57,612 bases of DNA. Origin: Betaproteobacteria bacterium (GTDB lineage: Bacteria > Pseudomonadota > Gammaproteobacteria > Burkholderiales > Rhodocyclaceae). A model generated the notes under the pieces. It searched no databases. It was given only the letters and a program-made list of their open reading frames with translations, and was not told the origin of the DNA. Within the stretch, counting starts at the first letter, position 1, and the number at the start of each line of letters is the position of its first letter. The DNA is taken from the NCBI GenBank assembly GCA_016194935.1, contig JACQAO010000072.1:1-57612 (forward strand), given 5' to 3'. A program made the position numbers and the translations under genes. This document shows, in pieces, positions 26,960-36,105 of the stretch.

Positions 26960-27288
26960 GGCTGTCCCTTCATCAAGTCTTTGAATCGTTTTCTGGCCAG
27001 CTTGATGTCCTTTTCACTGGTCTGCGATGTTTTCTTCTGGAAGCAGTGCAGGACATAGACTGCATTGGCCAGCTTCGCTAGGTAGATCACTCGAAAGGCG
27101 CCTGCCTCGTCACGTATCCGAATCTCCTTGACGCCAGCGCCGATAACGCTCATGGGCTTCCAGTCATCGGGTTCCTCGCCTCGCTGCACCTTATCCAGTT
27201 GAAACCCGGCATTCAGGCGGGCATCATCAGGGAAGGTGCGCAGGGCTTCAAGGGTGTCGCCAAGGAACTCGGCGGGCTTGATCTTCAT
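26956..27288 (-). CDS. HigB/Gp49-like toxin (RelE superfamily)
   Basis: 110 residues from the ATG at 27288. The core VKEIRIRDEAGAFRVIYLAK and CFQKKTSQTSEKDIKLARKR are the Gp49/HigB signature. This RelE-fold family cleaves ribosome-bound mRNA. The frame extends 12 codons upstream but that part is not family-like. It lies close to a tRNA-Ser gene on the same strand. Confidence 0.86.
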   Translation of the reverse strand: MKIKPAEFLGDTLEALRTFPDDARLNAGFQLDKVQRGEEPDDWKPMSVIGAGVKEIRIRDEAGAFRVIYLAKLANAVYVLHCFQKKTSQTSEKDIKLARKRFKDLMKGQP

Positions 27289-27336
27289 GGAAGGAATATA
27301 CAAGAACTGGTAACTATGGCGCAAGGGGTAGAAAGA

Positions 27337-27360
27337 AAATCCGGGTGGAGTCCGGGATTT
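27337..27360 (-). terminator. Weak hairpin downstream of tRNA-Ser(UGA)
   Basis: On the minus strand AAATCCCGG pairs with CCCGGATTT around the loop ACTCCA, with one mismatched C pair, and is followed by TCTTTC. It lies between the tRNA and the HigB-like gene and may terminate the tRNA transcript. The T-tract is short. Confidence 0.35.
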
Positions 27361-27427
27361 ATTTCAACGCGGCCAGATTGGTTGTTCTTATTCAGTCGCC
27401 ATGCATGGCGCATGAATGCTGGTTACT

Positions 27428-27517
27428 TGGCGGAGGCGGTGAGATTCGAACTCACGGTAGAGTTGCCCCTACGGCAGTTTTCAAGACTGCTGCCTTCAAC
27501 CGCTCGGCCACGCCTCC
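27428..27517 (-). tRNA. tRNA-Ser (anticodon UGA), with encoded CCA
   Basis: The 5' arm GGAGGCG at 27517-27511 pairs with the 3' acceptor strand whose complement lies at 27432-27438; the discriminator G and CCA are encoded. The anticodon loop reads CTTGAAA with anticodon TGA, and the long variable arm (GGCAACTCTACC region) is that of a class II serine tRNA. Ninety bases including CCA. Confidence 0.95.
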
Positions 27518-27547
27518 ATGCGCGGCGCATTATACCGTCTGTGCGGG

Positions 27548-28003
27548 TCAGAGGTACCAGCGCGAAATCATTTCGGCGATGCAGGCGGGTTTTTCGTTGC
27601 CCTGGATCTCGACAGTAGCTTTCCAGGTGAGCTGCGCGCCGCCTTCAATGGCTTCGTAAGCGATGAGCACGAAACGCGCGCGAATGCTATCACCAGCGCG
27701 CACCGGCGCTGTGAAACGGACGCGGTTGAGACCGTAGTTTACGCCCATGCGGATGTCGCCGATGACGATGCTTTCCTGGGCCAACTTGACCAGCAGCGAC
27801 AACGTCAGATAGCCGTGGGCGATGGTTCCGCCGAACGGCGACTCGCGCGCAGCGCGCGCCACATCGACGTGTATCCATTGGTGATCGCCGGTGGCTTCGG
27901 CAAACTGTGCTATGCGCTGCTGAGTGATTTCCAGCCAGTCGCTGACAGCCAGCTCTTCGCCGATGCGCGTTTGCAGGTCGGCGAGATTATTGATTATTGG
28001 CAT
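27548..28003 (-). CDS. MaoC-family (R)-specific enoyl-CoA hydratase/dehydratase
   Basis: 151 residues, single hot-dog fold. The hydratase motif IAQFAEATGDHQWIHVD has the catalytic Asp-His pair, followed by SPFGGTIAHGYLTLSLL. It resembles NodN/MaoC and PhaJ-type proteins that hydrate trans-2-enoyl-CoA. It is last in a minus-strand operon that includes an acyl-CoA ligase and an enoyl-CoA hydratase. Confidence 0.88.
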   Translation of the reverse strand: MPIINNLADLQTRIGEELAVSDWLEITQQRIAQFAEATGDHQWIHVDVARAARESPFGGTIAHGYLTLSLLVKLAQESIVIGDIRMGVNYGLNRVRFTAPVRAGDSIRARFVLIAYEAIEGGAQLTWKATVEIQGNEKPACIAEMISRWYL

Positions 28004-28018
28004 GAGAAAGAAATCGCT

Positions 28019-28480
28019 TCAGGCTTCCGGTCTGCGGCGAAACATGCCGTAGCCTTGCATTTCCATGACGCATTCGTCCTGCTGGTTGTATACCTGCCAT
28101 TGCGAGCGAATCAGGCCGATGTTCGGCTTGCTCTCCAGTGGGCGCGCTTCGAGCACGGTGGTGCGCAATCGCAGGGTGTCGCCGGGGCGTACCGGTTTCA
28201 GCCACTTGATGCTGTCCACGCCGGGTGAGCCGAGGCTGGCGGATTCCAGCAGATAGGCATCGCACATCATCCGCATCGCCAGTGCGCAGGTATGCCAGCC
28301 GCTGGCGATGAGGCCGCCAAAAATCGATTCGCTGGCGGCGGTCTCATCCACATGAAATGGTTGCGGATCGAATTCACGCGCGAAGCGCAGAATATCTTCC
28401 TGGCTTAGCACCATGCCGCCGTGGTCGCGCACACTGCCGACGGTGAAGTCTTCCCAGTAGTATTTGCAGGTTTTTTTCAT
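28019..28480 (-). CDS. MaoC-like dehydratase
   Basis: 153 residues with the hot-dog motifs LRFAREFDPQPFHVD and GGLIASGWHTCALAMRM. The catalytic pattern keeps D and H with an F before HVD, as in many MaoC-like dehydratases acting on CoA esters. It is tandem with another MaoC gene 15 bases downstream, so the two may act as a heterodimer or on different substrates. A heptanucleotide repeat lies just before its start. Confidence 0.85.
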   Translation of the reverse strand: MKKTCKYYWEDFTVGSVRDHGGMVLSQEDILRFAREFDPQPFHVDETAASESIFGGLIASGWHTCALAMRMMCDAYLLESASLGSPGVDSIKWLKPVRPGDTLRLRTTVLEARPLESKPNIGLIRSQWQVYNQQDECVMEMQGYGMFRRRPEA

Positions 28481-28481
28481 G

Positions 28482-28509
28482 AGGAGTCAGGAGTCAGGTG
28501 TCAGGTGTC
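28482..28509. repeat. Four-copy heptanucleotide tandem repeat
   Basis: The plus strand reads AGGAGTC twice at 28482-28495 and AGGTGTC twice at 28496-28509. It fills the whole gap between the enoyl-CoA hydratase stop and the MaoC start and reaches into the stop codon. Heptamer repeats of this kind occur scattered in some bacterial genomes and can vary in copy number by slippage. Here a change would alter only the spacing ahead of maoC. Confidence 0.85.
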
Positions 28510-29281
28510 AATTGAGGTTGGTGAAGTCTGGTTTGCGTTTTTCCAGGAAGGCGGCGAAGGCCTCTTTGGCTTCCGGTGAAAGCAGGCGCATCCTGAAGTG
28601 CCGCCCCTCTTCCAGCATCGTCTGTTCGATCAATGCAGCCTGTGCGCGTTTCATTAATTGCTTGGTGATCTGTACCGAGGCGGCGGGCAGGGCAGCCAGC
28701 TTGCGCGCCTGGGTCAAAGCGTGGTCGAGCACGCCGGCATCGGGCAGCACGGCATTGATCAGGCCAATCTCGCGTGCCTTTTCGGCATCGAAAGCTTCGC
28801 CCAACAGCAGTATTTCTGCGGCGCGAACATGACCGGCAAGCGCCGGCAACAGCAGGCTGGATGCGGCTTCCGGACACAGGCCGAGGCTGACGAAAGGGAG
28901 CTGGAATTTCGCGCCGGCGCCAGCATAGACCAGATCGCAATGCAGCAGCAGCGTCGTGCCGATGCCGACGGCCGGCCCTGCAACCGCCGCGACCAGGGGT
29001 TTGGAAAGTGTGCGCAGCGCTTGCAGAAAACGAAACACCGGCGGAGGCGGATCTTCGGCTAGCGGCGGGTGGTCAAGAAAGTCGGTGAGGTCATTGCCGG
29101 CGGTGAATACACCCGGTTGTCCGTGGATCAGCACCACCCGCGCCGCCGGGTCGTTTTCGGCGGCTGCGAAGGCGTCGGCAAGCGCAGCATACATGGCGCC
29201 GGTCAGCGCGTTTTTCTTTTCCGGGCGGCAGATCTCGATGCGCAGAACGCCATCAAGCAGTTCGCTGAGAATGGAATTCAC
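28508..29281 (-). CDS. Enoyl-CoA hydratase/isomerase family protein
   Basis: 257 residues of crotonase fold. The oxyanion-hole regions are GQPGVFTAGNDLTDFLDHP and AVAGPAVGIGTTLLLHCDLV. The usual second catalytic glutamate region reads SLGLCPEAASSLLLP, with the E of PEA retained. It could hydrate or isomerise an unsaturated acyl-CoA. Its ATG overlaps the GST stop by four bases, within an acyl-CoA catabolic operon. Confidence 0.9.
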   Translation of the reverse strand: MNSILSELLDGVLRIEICRPEKKNALTGAMYAALADAFAAAENDPAARVVLIHGQPGVFTAGNDLTDFLDHPPLAEDPPPPVFRFLQALRTLSKPLVAAVAGPAVGIGTTLLLHCDLVYAGAGAKFQLPFVSLGLCPEAASSLLLPALAGHVRAAEILLLGEAFDAEKAREIGLINAVLPDAGVLDHALTQARKLAALPAASVQITKQLMKRAQAALIEQTMLEEGRHFRMRLLSPEAKEAFAAFLEKRKPDFTNLN

Positions 29282-29934
29282 GGTTTCGTTTTTTCCATGA
29301 ATGCCGCCGAGGCCGCCTTGCGGTCGGCGCTGACTGTCTGCGCCTGGGGACGTTCGGAGATCAGCTTTAAATAGGACTTGGCTGCTGGCAGCAGTTCGTC
29401 AAGGAAGTCACGATCATAGATGCGTTTGGTCACCTGGGATACCAGCGGCAGATGCACCCAGGCGGCGCAATCGGCATGGGTAAAGGTTTTGCCGGCGATG
29501 TAGGGTTCGAAATGCGCCAGCCGGGAGAGGCTTTTCAATCCTTTGGTGAGCAGTTTATCGACAGATTTTTTGGTTTCGTCACTGACACTGCCGCCGAAGA
29601 AGGCCTCCGGGTGGAGCCGCCGCGCCGGCAGTTCAAGATGCAGCTCGATGTGCTCGATCAATTCGCGGCACTTGGCTCTGGCGAAGGCGCCGGTGGGGTA
29701 GAGCGGCATTTGCGGATAGGCTTCCTCGATATATTCGACCAGCACCTGGGATTCCGTGAGCACGCCATCAGCCGTGCGCAGGAACGGCACCTTGCCCATC
29801 GGCGAGTCTTTTAAAAAGGCTTCATCCTGTGACGGATAGATGAACGCTTCCTCGAACGGTATGCCTTTTTCCAGCAACGCGAACTTCACTTTGTTGTAGT
29901 AATTACTGACAGAAAAACCGTAAAGCTTAAGCAT
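29278..29934 (-). CDS. Glutathione S-transferase family protein
   Basis: 218 residues from the ATG at 29934. The thioredoxin-like N-terminal domain starts LKLYGFSVSNYYNKVKFAL, with the cis-proline region MGKVPFLRTADGVLTESQVLVEYIEEAYP, and an all-helical C-terminal domain follows. The residue in the usual catalytic position is a serine (SVSNYYNK), hinting at a Ser-type GST. In this operon it may conjugate or isomerise an intermediate, or simply detoxify; this is inference. Confidence 0.85.
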   Translation of the reverse strand: MLKLYGFSVSNYYNKVKFALLEKGIPFEEAFIYPSQDEAFLKDSPMGKVPFLRTADGVLTESQVLVEYIEEAYPQMPLYPTGAFARAKCRELIEHIELHLELPARRLHPEAFFGGSVSDETKKSVDKLLTKGLKSLSRLAHFEPYIAGKTFTHADCAAWVHLPLVSQVTKRIYDRDFLDELLPAAKSYLKLISERPQAQTVSADRKAASAAFMEKTKP

Positions 29935-29964
29935 GGAAGTCTCCGATGCGTTGCAAAGCAAGGT

Positions 29965-31590
29965 TCAGGCGCTGGGCAACTGGTAGCCCTGGTACTCGTC
30001 GCGCAGCTTGGTTTTGAGCAGCTTGCCGGTGGCCGTGTGCGGCAGGCTGTCGACAAACACCACATCGTCGGGCATCCACCATTTGGCGATTTTCCCACGC
30101 ATGAATGCCAGCATTTCTTCGCGCGTGACTTGCATGTCTTTCTTTTTGATGACCAGCAGCAGCGGCCGTTCGTCCCATTTCGGATGCGCCACGCCGATGA
30201 CTGCCGCTTCCATCACAGCAGGGTGGGCGATGGCGAGATTTTCGATGTCAATCGAGGAAATCCATTCGCCGCCGGATTTGATGACATCCTTGGAGCGGTC
30301 GGTGATCTGCATGTAACCATCTGCGTCTATGGTCGCCACGTCGCCGGTGGGGAACCAGTCGTCGGCCAGAGGACTGTCCGTGCTTTTAAAGTATGTCGAG
30401 GTGATCCACGGCCCGCGCACCAGCAGGTCGCCGAAGGCTTTGCCATCGTGCGGCAGCGGCTTGCCATCGCCGTCGACAATTTTCATATCCACGCCATACA
30501 GGGGCCGGCCCTGCTTGACGCGAATTTTGTCTTTCTCGGCAGCAGGAAGCGCGAGATGCTTGTGCTTGTAGGTGTTGACCGTGCCCAGGGGGCTCATCTC
30601 CGTCATGCCCCATGCATGCAGGACGGTGATACCGTATTGTTCGTCGAAAGCTCGAATCATTGCCGGCGGCGCGGCGGAGCCGCCGATAATCAAGCTTTTG
30701 ACGGTTGATAGCCTGAGTTTGTTGGCCTGCAAGTGCTGCAACAAGCCCAGCCAGATGGTCGGCACGCCGGCGGATACCGTGACTTTTTCCTGCTCGAACA
30801 GTTCACACAGGCTGGCCCCATCCAGCCCGGCTCCGGGCATGACGAATTTGGCGCCGGTCAGGGCCACGGCATACGGCAGACCCCAGGCGTTGACATGGAA
30901 CATTGGCACTACCGGCAGCACCGAATCGCGCGCCGACAGATTCAGCCCGTCAGGCAATGCCGACGCGAAGGCATGCAACAGCGTCGAACGATGCGAGTAC
31001 AGCACGCCCTTGGGGTTGCCGGTAGTGCCGGAGGTGTAGCACAGCGACGAAGCAGTATTCTCGTCGAACTCCGGCCATTCATAGGCATCGGAGTGCGCGT
31101 CGACCAGTTCGTCATAGGCCAGCAGATTGGGAATTTTGTCAGTCTTTGGCAGATGGCTGCGACCGCACAGCGCCACCCAGCCCTTGACCCTAGGGCATTG
31201 CGGCGCCAGCGCCTCGACCAGTGCGGCGAAAGTGATGTCGAAGAAAATGTATTCGTCTTCGGCATGGTTCACGATGTAGGCAATCTGTTCCGGAAACAGG
31301 CGCGGGTTGATGGTGTGGCAGACGGCGCCGATGCCCGAAACGCCGAAGTAGATTTCGAAGTGTCGATGCGTGTTCCAGGCCAGCGTGCCGATTCGCGCCC
31401 CCCTCTTGATGCCGAGGGCGTTGAGGGCATTCGCCAACTGCCGTGAGCGGCGGTGTGCGTCGTGATAAGTGTAGCGATGAATGCCGCCTTCCGGCAGGCG
31501 CGAGACGATTTCCGTGTCGCCATGATAATTGTCGGCGTGCCGGATCAGACTCGAAATCATCAATGGCATGTTCATCATTTGACCCAGCAT
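29965..31590 (-). CDS. alkK: Medium-chain fatty-acid--CoA ligase (AlkK-like)
   Basis: 541 residues. The start [19 protein letters not shown] and the motifs [42 protein letters not shown] (AMP-binding P-loop), [23 protein letters not shown] and [15 protein letters not shown] follow AlkK of Pseudomonas closely. It activates a carboxylic acid, probably medium chain, to the acyl-CoA using ATP. It sits downstream of AlkJ-like and aldehyde dehydrogenase genes, giving the order alcohol, aldehyde, acid, acyl-CoA. Chain length and substrate are inferred. Confidence 0.9.
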   Translation of the reverse strand: MLGQMMNMPLMISSLIRHADNYHGDTEIVSRLPEGGIHRYTYHDAHRRSRQLANALNALGIKRGARIGTLAWNTHRHFEIYFGVSGIGAVCHTINPRLFPEQIAYIVNHAEDEYIFFDITFAALVEALAPQCPRVKGWVALCGRSHLPKTDKIPNLLAYDELVDAHSDAYEWPEFDENTASSLCYTSGTTGNPKGVLYSHRSTLLHAFASALPDGLNLSARDSVLPVVPMFHVNAWGLPYAVALTGAKFVMPGAGLDGASLCELFEQEKVTVSAGVPTIWLGLLQHLQANKLRLSTVKSLIIGGSAAPPAMIRAFDEQYGITVLHAWGMTEMSPLGTVNTYKHKHLALPAAEKDKIRVKQGRPLYGVDMKIVDGDGKPLPHDGKAFGDLLVRGPWITSTYFKSTDSPLADDWFPTGDVATIDADGYMQITDRSKDVIKSGGEWISSIDIENLAIAHPAVMEAAVIGVAHPKWDERPLLLVIKKKDMQVTREEMLAFMRGKIAKWWMPDDVVFVDSLPHTATGKLLKTKLRDEYQGYQLPSA

Positions 31591-31683
31591 GGGATGTCTC
31601 CTCCAAATGGAATATTATTTTTTCTGAAAGCCGTCGAATTGTAGTCTGGCCTCTAACCGCTGACCAGCCCTGGCGGGGTTTGG

Positions 31684-33399
31684 TCAGCCCAGCAGCGCAT
31701 GGTAGAAAATTGCAGGAAGCTTTAGCCAGCCCGGACGATACTGAAACCGGGTGAGCAGGCGGCCCACTTTGTCGGCTCTCTTGTGGGTGACAAACCAGGG
31801 GGGCCGCGGCAACAGGCTCATTTGCCCGTGCCATATGCTCCGCGGGAAGGGACGCCAAGGGGCCTCGACCACCGTGCGCTGCGGTTTGTCGAACAAGAAG
31901 CTGTTATGCACAAAACCGATGCCGCTCTGCACATCGGCAAGGGTGTGGCCGGGAAATGCGCCCCACGGGGTTTGACTGAGCAAAAAACCCAAACCGGTCC
32001 AGGCATTGATGGCGATGCAGCCGTAACGCAACTCCGCCAGGATTTGTTCGAACCGCTTGCGCCCGATTTTCGCCAGGGTTTTTGGGTGAATCAGGATATT
32101 CGCGCCGAGCGTGCCGTAGAGTTGCTCGTTGGCATAGGTAATTGCGGCGCGCAAAAATTTTTCAGGGTCTTGTTCCTCCAGCGCGACGCTGCTCATGGCG
32201 GGAGAAAAAACTTCATTGTGCTTGAAGTAACCGTCGTTGCCGGGCGCAACCTGATCGAGAACCACGGCGGCAACCCCTTTGCCGATTTGTTTGGCATGGC
32301 TGGCGTGCCTGGCGTATTCGCTCATGCGGTTTTCTGCACCAGGGTAGTAGGGTGCGCGTGGCGGCGAGTTTGCCAGAGTTTGCTCCAGGTGCTGGAGAAA
32401 AGCCGGGGTTTTTTCCCAGTCGCGGGAAAGGATGAGCACCTGGCAGGCAATGCAGTTAAAGCCGGAGTTATGCAATTTTTGGGTACTCACGTTTTCGGCT
32501 TGAAAGCGCAAGTCGGCTTCGCTCCACGGGCCGGGCACCACGATGGTCGGGCAAACCGCGCCCAGTTCTGAAGTGATCTGCCGGGTATTGATGGGAGTGT
32601 TCGCCGCTTTGTTCTGGCGGCCTTGCTCGCCGCTTCCCCAAACAATGGCGTCGTGCGAGGCGCCGGCGCCGGTAATGTGGATGTCTTGAATATCAGGGTG
32701 GGCGCATAAATATTGCCCTACATCGGCGCTGCCGCGCACCACGCGCAGCGCGTTGCGGCGGATCAGGGGCGCCAGCGCAACTTGCAAATACTCGTGCAAA
32801 TAATCATTGACGGGATTGAGCTTCAGGATCGCCACCTGGTGCTCGACAAAGAGTTTGTGAAATACGTCCAGCGGGGCAATCGCGGCAATATTGCCTGCGC
32901 CCAATACCAAAGAGACGCCCGGACAACGTTGCTCTGCGGGCGTGTCATAACCACTGGCGGTGTGCTGTGCAAGATTGGCACGCGTCACCCCCGGCTGCAT
33001 CCACACCTCGGCCTTGACGCCCGACAGCAGCAGGCGATCCCAAACAGTGTGCGGCACTACGCGCACCTTGATTTGACCGTTGGCTAACGCGCTCACCGGA
33101 AGCCCGTGTAGATGCGCTTTGCGGGCCACCCCGGCCAGTGTCTGCAACATGTTGTTGCAGTAACTGAGGATGGCGTAGGGGCCGGACAGCCACTCCTCTC
33201 CCACCAGGGGCGAGCCGGCGGGTATGAGTTTTTTCCGCGCGGCGGTGATTGCCCAGGCTTCCGCAATCGGCATGAGACAGTCCTTGATTTCGTTCAATAC
33301 CGCCATGCGCTCTGGTACGCTGGTCGCCGCCCAGGCCGCTGCGCCTTGTTTGAGTTCGCCCAGCGCGGCATCGAGTTGTGTTTTAGTGTCGAGATTCAT
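31684..33399 (-). CDS. NAD(P)-dependent aldehyde dehydrogenase
   Basis: 571 residues from ATG 33399, which follows the GMC stop by one base and has AAGGAG nine bases upstream. The catalytic cysteine lies in NSGFNCIACQVLIL and the general-base glutamate in TSELGAVCP. It is longer than the roughly 480-residue norm, with about 80 extra C-terminal residues ending in a hydrophobic stretch (PGWLKLPAIFYHALLG) that could attach it to a membrane. Next to an AlkJ-type dehydrogenase it should oxidise the aldehyde product to the acid. Confidence 0.88.
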   Translation of the reverse strand: MNLDTKTQLDAALGELKQGAAAWAATSVPERMAVLNEIKDCLMPIAEAWAITAARKKLIPAGSPLVGEEWLSGPYAILSYCNNMLQTLAGVARKAHLHGLPVSALANGQIKVRVVPHTVWDRLLLSGVKAEVWMQPGVTRANLAQHTASGYDTPAEQRCPGVSLVLGAGNIAAIAPLDVFHKLFVEHQVAILKLNPVNDYLHEYLQVALAPLIRRNALRVVRGSADVGQYLCAHPDIQDIHITGAGASHDAIVWGSGEQGRQNKAANTPINTRQITSELGAVCPTIVVPGPWSEADLRFQAENVSTQKLHNSGFNCIACQVLILSRDWEKTPAFLQHLEQTLANSPPRAPYYPGAENRMSEYARHASHAKQIGKGVAAVVLDQVAPGNDGYFKHNEVFSPAMSSVALEEQDPEKFLRAAITYANEQLYGTLGANILIHPKTLAKIGRKRFEQILAELRYGCIAINAWTGLGFLLSQTPWGAFPGHTLADVQSGIGFVHNSFLFDKPQRTVVEAPWRPFPRSIWHGQMSLLPRPPWFVTHKRADKVGRLLTRFQYRPGWLKLPAIFYHALLG

Positions 33400-33400
33400 T

Positions 33401-35020
33401 TCATGCGCTCCTTGCACGTATCATGTCGGCGGCTTTTTCGGCAACCATCATGGTGGGGGCATTGGTGTTGCCGCCCATGAGCGTCGGGAAAATCGACGCA
33501 TCGATGACGCGCAAACCCTCGACGCCGCGAACCCGCAGCGCGGGGTCAACCACAGCCAGCTCGTCAACGCCCATCTTGCAGGTCCCCACCGGGTGATAAA
33601 TGGTGTCGGCGCGGGAGCGAATATGCGCCTCCCATTCGGCATCGGTTTTCACGCCCGCAGTGTAAATTTCCTTGTGCCGATAGGCGGCAAGCGCGGGCGA
33701 CTCCAGTATGCGGTGGGTCAGCTTGGCGCCCCTCAGCAGAAGTTTCAGGTCGCGCTGGTCAGACAGGTATTTGGGGTCGATGCCGGGCGCAGCTAGCGGG
33801 TCGGCGCTTTCCAGAAACACTTCGCCTCTCGAATGCGGTCGCAGCACGCACACATGGCAGGAAAAGCCGTGTCCCAGGTGGAGTTTGCGGGCGTGATTGT
33901 CGACGATGGATATCACGAAATGCAATTGCAGATCGGGACGGTCAACCGTGGCATCCGAGCGCACAAAGGCGCCGCCCTCGGCAAACGGGGTCGCCAGCAG
34001 GCCGGCGCCGTCGCGCCGCCATTGCCGGTATTCGCCGATTTGCTTGATTAATGCGCCAGGGCCGATGCCGAACATATCCGTGTCTTTGGAGCTATAGGAC
34101 AAAATAAAGTCCAGATGGTCTTGCAGGTTTTGTCCCACGCCGGGCAACTCATGCACCACCGGGATGCCGTGCCGCGCCAATTCGCCGCGCGGGCCGATGC
34201 CGGAAAGCATGAGCAGTTGCGGTGAGTGAAATGCGCCACCGCTTAGCAGCACCTCGCGCCGGGCATGCACTTGCTGAATTTGGCCGTGTCGCTGGTACTC
34301 CACCCCGGTGGCTTTTTTGCCTTCGAACAAGATGCGTCTGGCGTGGGCGCTGGTGAGCACCGTCAGATTATTTCTTGCCAGCACCGGATGCAGATAAGCT
34401 GCGGCGGCAGAGCAGCGTTGGCCGTTGCGGGCTTTATCGTGGAACTGCGTCACCTGGTATAAAAAAGCCCCTGCTTGACTGGGACCGTTGTAGTCGTCGT
34501 TGCGCGCGATGCCGTTTTCGCCGCAGGCTCGAACGAAGGCCTCGGAAATGGGGCGCGGACTCTTTTGATTGGAAACATGCAAGGGACCGTGATCGCCGCG
34601 CAAGGAATTTTCACCGCGCTCGTTGGCTTCCGACTTCTTGAAGTAGGGCAGGACATCGTTAAAGGACCAGCCGGTGCAGCCCATGTCCGCCCATTCGTCA
34701 TAGTCTTTGGCATTGCCGCGCACATACAGCATGGCGTTGATAGCGGAAGACCCGCCCAGCGCCTTGCCCCGCGGCTGGTAGCCGCGCCTGCCCATGAATC
34801 CGGCTTGCGGCGTGGTTTCCAAAGCCCAGTTATTTATTTTCATAGGCTTGCCCGGCAGCATGGCGACGATTCCGGCAGGCATGCGTATCAGGAAATCCTG
34901 TCCGTCACCGCCTGCTTCAATCAAGCAAACCGTAATGTTGCTGTCTTCACTCAAACGCGACGCGAGTACGCAACCTGCGGATCCGCCGCCGACGATAAGG
35001 TAATCAAATTCTTCAGGCAT
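33401..35020 (-). CDS. alkJ: GMC-family FAD-dependent alcohol dehydrogenase (AlkJ-like)
   Basis: 539 residues. The FAD Rossmann motif YLIVGGGSAGCVLASRLS is at the N-terminus, with the GMC signature RGKALGGSSAINAMLYVRG near residue 80 and the C-terminal active-site region YHPVGTCKMG plus GGNTNAPTMMVAEKAADMI. The overall match to AlkJ is good (for example HLHPVL-type and NLQDHLDF segments). AlkJ oxidises aliphatic alcohols at the membrane and passes electrons to quinone. Choline dehydrogenase is the alternative family name; the alkane-pathway neighbours favour AlkJ. Confidence 0.88.
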   Translation of the reverse strand: MPEEFDYLIVGGGSAGCVLASRLSEDSNITVCLIEAGGDGQDFLIRMPAGIVAMLPGKPMKINNWALETTPQAGFMGRRGYQPRGKALGGSSAINAMLYVRGNAKDYDEWADMGCTGWSFNDVLPYFKKSEANERGENSLRGDHGPLHVSNQKSPRPISEAFVRACGENGIARNDDYNGPSQAGAFLYQVTQFHDKARNGQRCSAAAAYLHPVLARNNLTVLTSAHARRILFEGKKATGVEYQRHGQIQQVHARREVLLSGGAFHSPQLLMLSGIGPRGELARHGIPVVHELPGVGQNLQDHLDFILSYSSKDTDMFGIGPGALIKQIGEYRQWRRDGAGLLATPFAEGGAFVRSDATVDRPDLQLHFVISIVDNHARKLHLGHGFSCHVCVLRPHSRGEVFLESADPLAAPGIDPKYLSDQRDLKLLLRGAKLTHRILESPALAAYRHKEIYTAGVKTDAEWEAHIRSRADTIYHPVGTCKMGVDELAVVDPALRVRGVEGLRVIDASIFPTLMGGNTNAPTMMVAEKAADMIRARSA

Positions 35021-35086
35021 GGCGTCTCCTTTTTGCTTTTCCCGCTTTCGTGGGGATTGCGGGCTTAACGAAAGAGATGGCGGGCG

Positions 35087-35971
35087 CTAAAAATTTCCGC
35101 CGGTGGCTGATAGAACCCGGTCGCGCAAGTCGCACAGACGCGGGCCGATGTCGGAAATCAGGCGCGCTCGGGTCATATTGAAGACCGGCCCGCTGACGTT
35201 GAACGCCAGGATGCGCGAGCCGTCGCTCGATGCCATGGGCGTGCCGACGGCCCATACATCCGGGTTCCATTCGCCCAGCGAGAGGCAGAAGCCGTATTGC
35301 GCGTAATCCTCGATGGCCTGCTCGATTCCGGCATGCACTTTGGGCCATTCCTGCTTCGGGGTGATTTCCCGGTACTGCTCGATGATCTCGGCGCGCTGCG
35401 CTTGCGCCAGTGTGGCCAGGTAGGCGCGTCCCATGGCGGTGGTGCCATGCGGCACGCGCGAGCCAACCGCCATGTGCATGCGGAACATCTGGCTGCCCTG
35501 GCAGATTTCCAGGTAAATCATGTGCAGGCCGTCACGCGCGCCGAGCGAGACGGTGGCTTGGGCGTACTCGGCCAACTCGTGCATCAACGGGCGGGCGACA
35601 TCACGCACATCAAGGCTGGCGAGGTAGGGATAGGAGAGCGACAGCACAGCCGCGCCCAGCGAATACTTGCCGAATGCCGGCGAATAGTCGAGGTAACCAA
35701 GGCCGGTCAAGGTGTGGGTGAGACGCGATATGGTCGGTTTGGGCAACCCGGTGCGCGCGGCAAACTCCAGATTGCCGAGGTAGCGCTCGCTGGCGTGGAA
35801 GCAGCGCAGCACCTGTAGTCCGCGCGCCAGGGCAGTGATGAATTGGCGGTCATTGCCGGCGCTGGCCTGGCGTGCTTTGGCTACCTTGGGCGCGCGTGAC
35901 GCGCGCGGGCGTGTCGTGCGTGTCGCGTGTAATGGTAATGCCTTGCCGGCTGCTGGTATGGTTTTTTTCAT
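35087..35971 (-). CDS. IclR-family transcriptional regulator
   Basis: 294 residues from ATG 35971; a longer frame begins at 36010. A basic, disordered leader (HATRTTRPRASRAPKVAKAR) precedes the winged helix (QFITALARGLQVLRCF to TGLPKPTISRLTHTLTGLGYL) and the IclR effector domain (ATVSLGARDGLHMIYLE, VGSRVPHGTTAMGRAYLA). It resembles the PcaR/PobR subgroup. It lies upstream of and in line with the alcohol-oxidation operon, 66 bases before the GMC gene, and is its likely regulator. Confidence 0.9.
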   Translation of the reverse strand: MKKTIPAAGKALPLHATRTTRPRASRAPKVAKARQASAGNDRQFITALARGLQVLRCFHASERYLGNLEFAARTGLPKPTISRLTHTLTGLGYLDYSPAFGKYSLGAAVLSLSYPYLASLDVRDVARPLMHELAEYAQATVSLGARDGLHMIYLEICQGSQMFRMHMAVGSRVPHGTTAMGRAYLATLAQAQRAEIIEQYREITPKQEWPKVHAGIEQAIEDYAQYGFCLSLGEWNPDVWAVGTPMASSDGSRILAFNVSGPVFNMTRARLISDIGPRLCDLRDRVLSATGGNF

Positions 35972-36105
35972 GCTGCTTGCGCTGACCGGAAACAGTTGCA
36001 CTGGATTCAACTGGTGGCGCTAGTCTGAAGGAGTCTGGAGGTTTTTGTCAATTTGCAAAATCAAATTTCGCAAAACGCAGCATCCAGGCCGGGAGTGTCT
36101 GGAAA

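Noticed and set aside
27428..27517. tRNA-Ser as an integration site for the HigBA-like region
   Set aside because: No integrase and no direct repeat of the tRNA 3' end was found within view.
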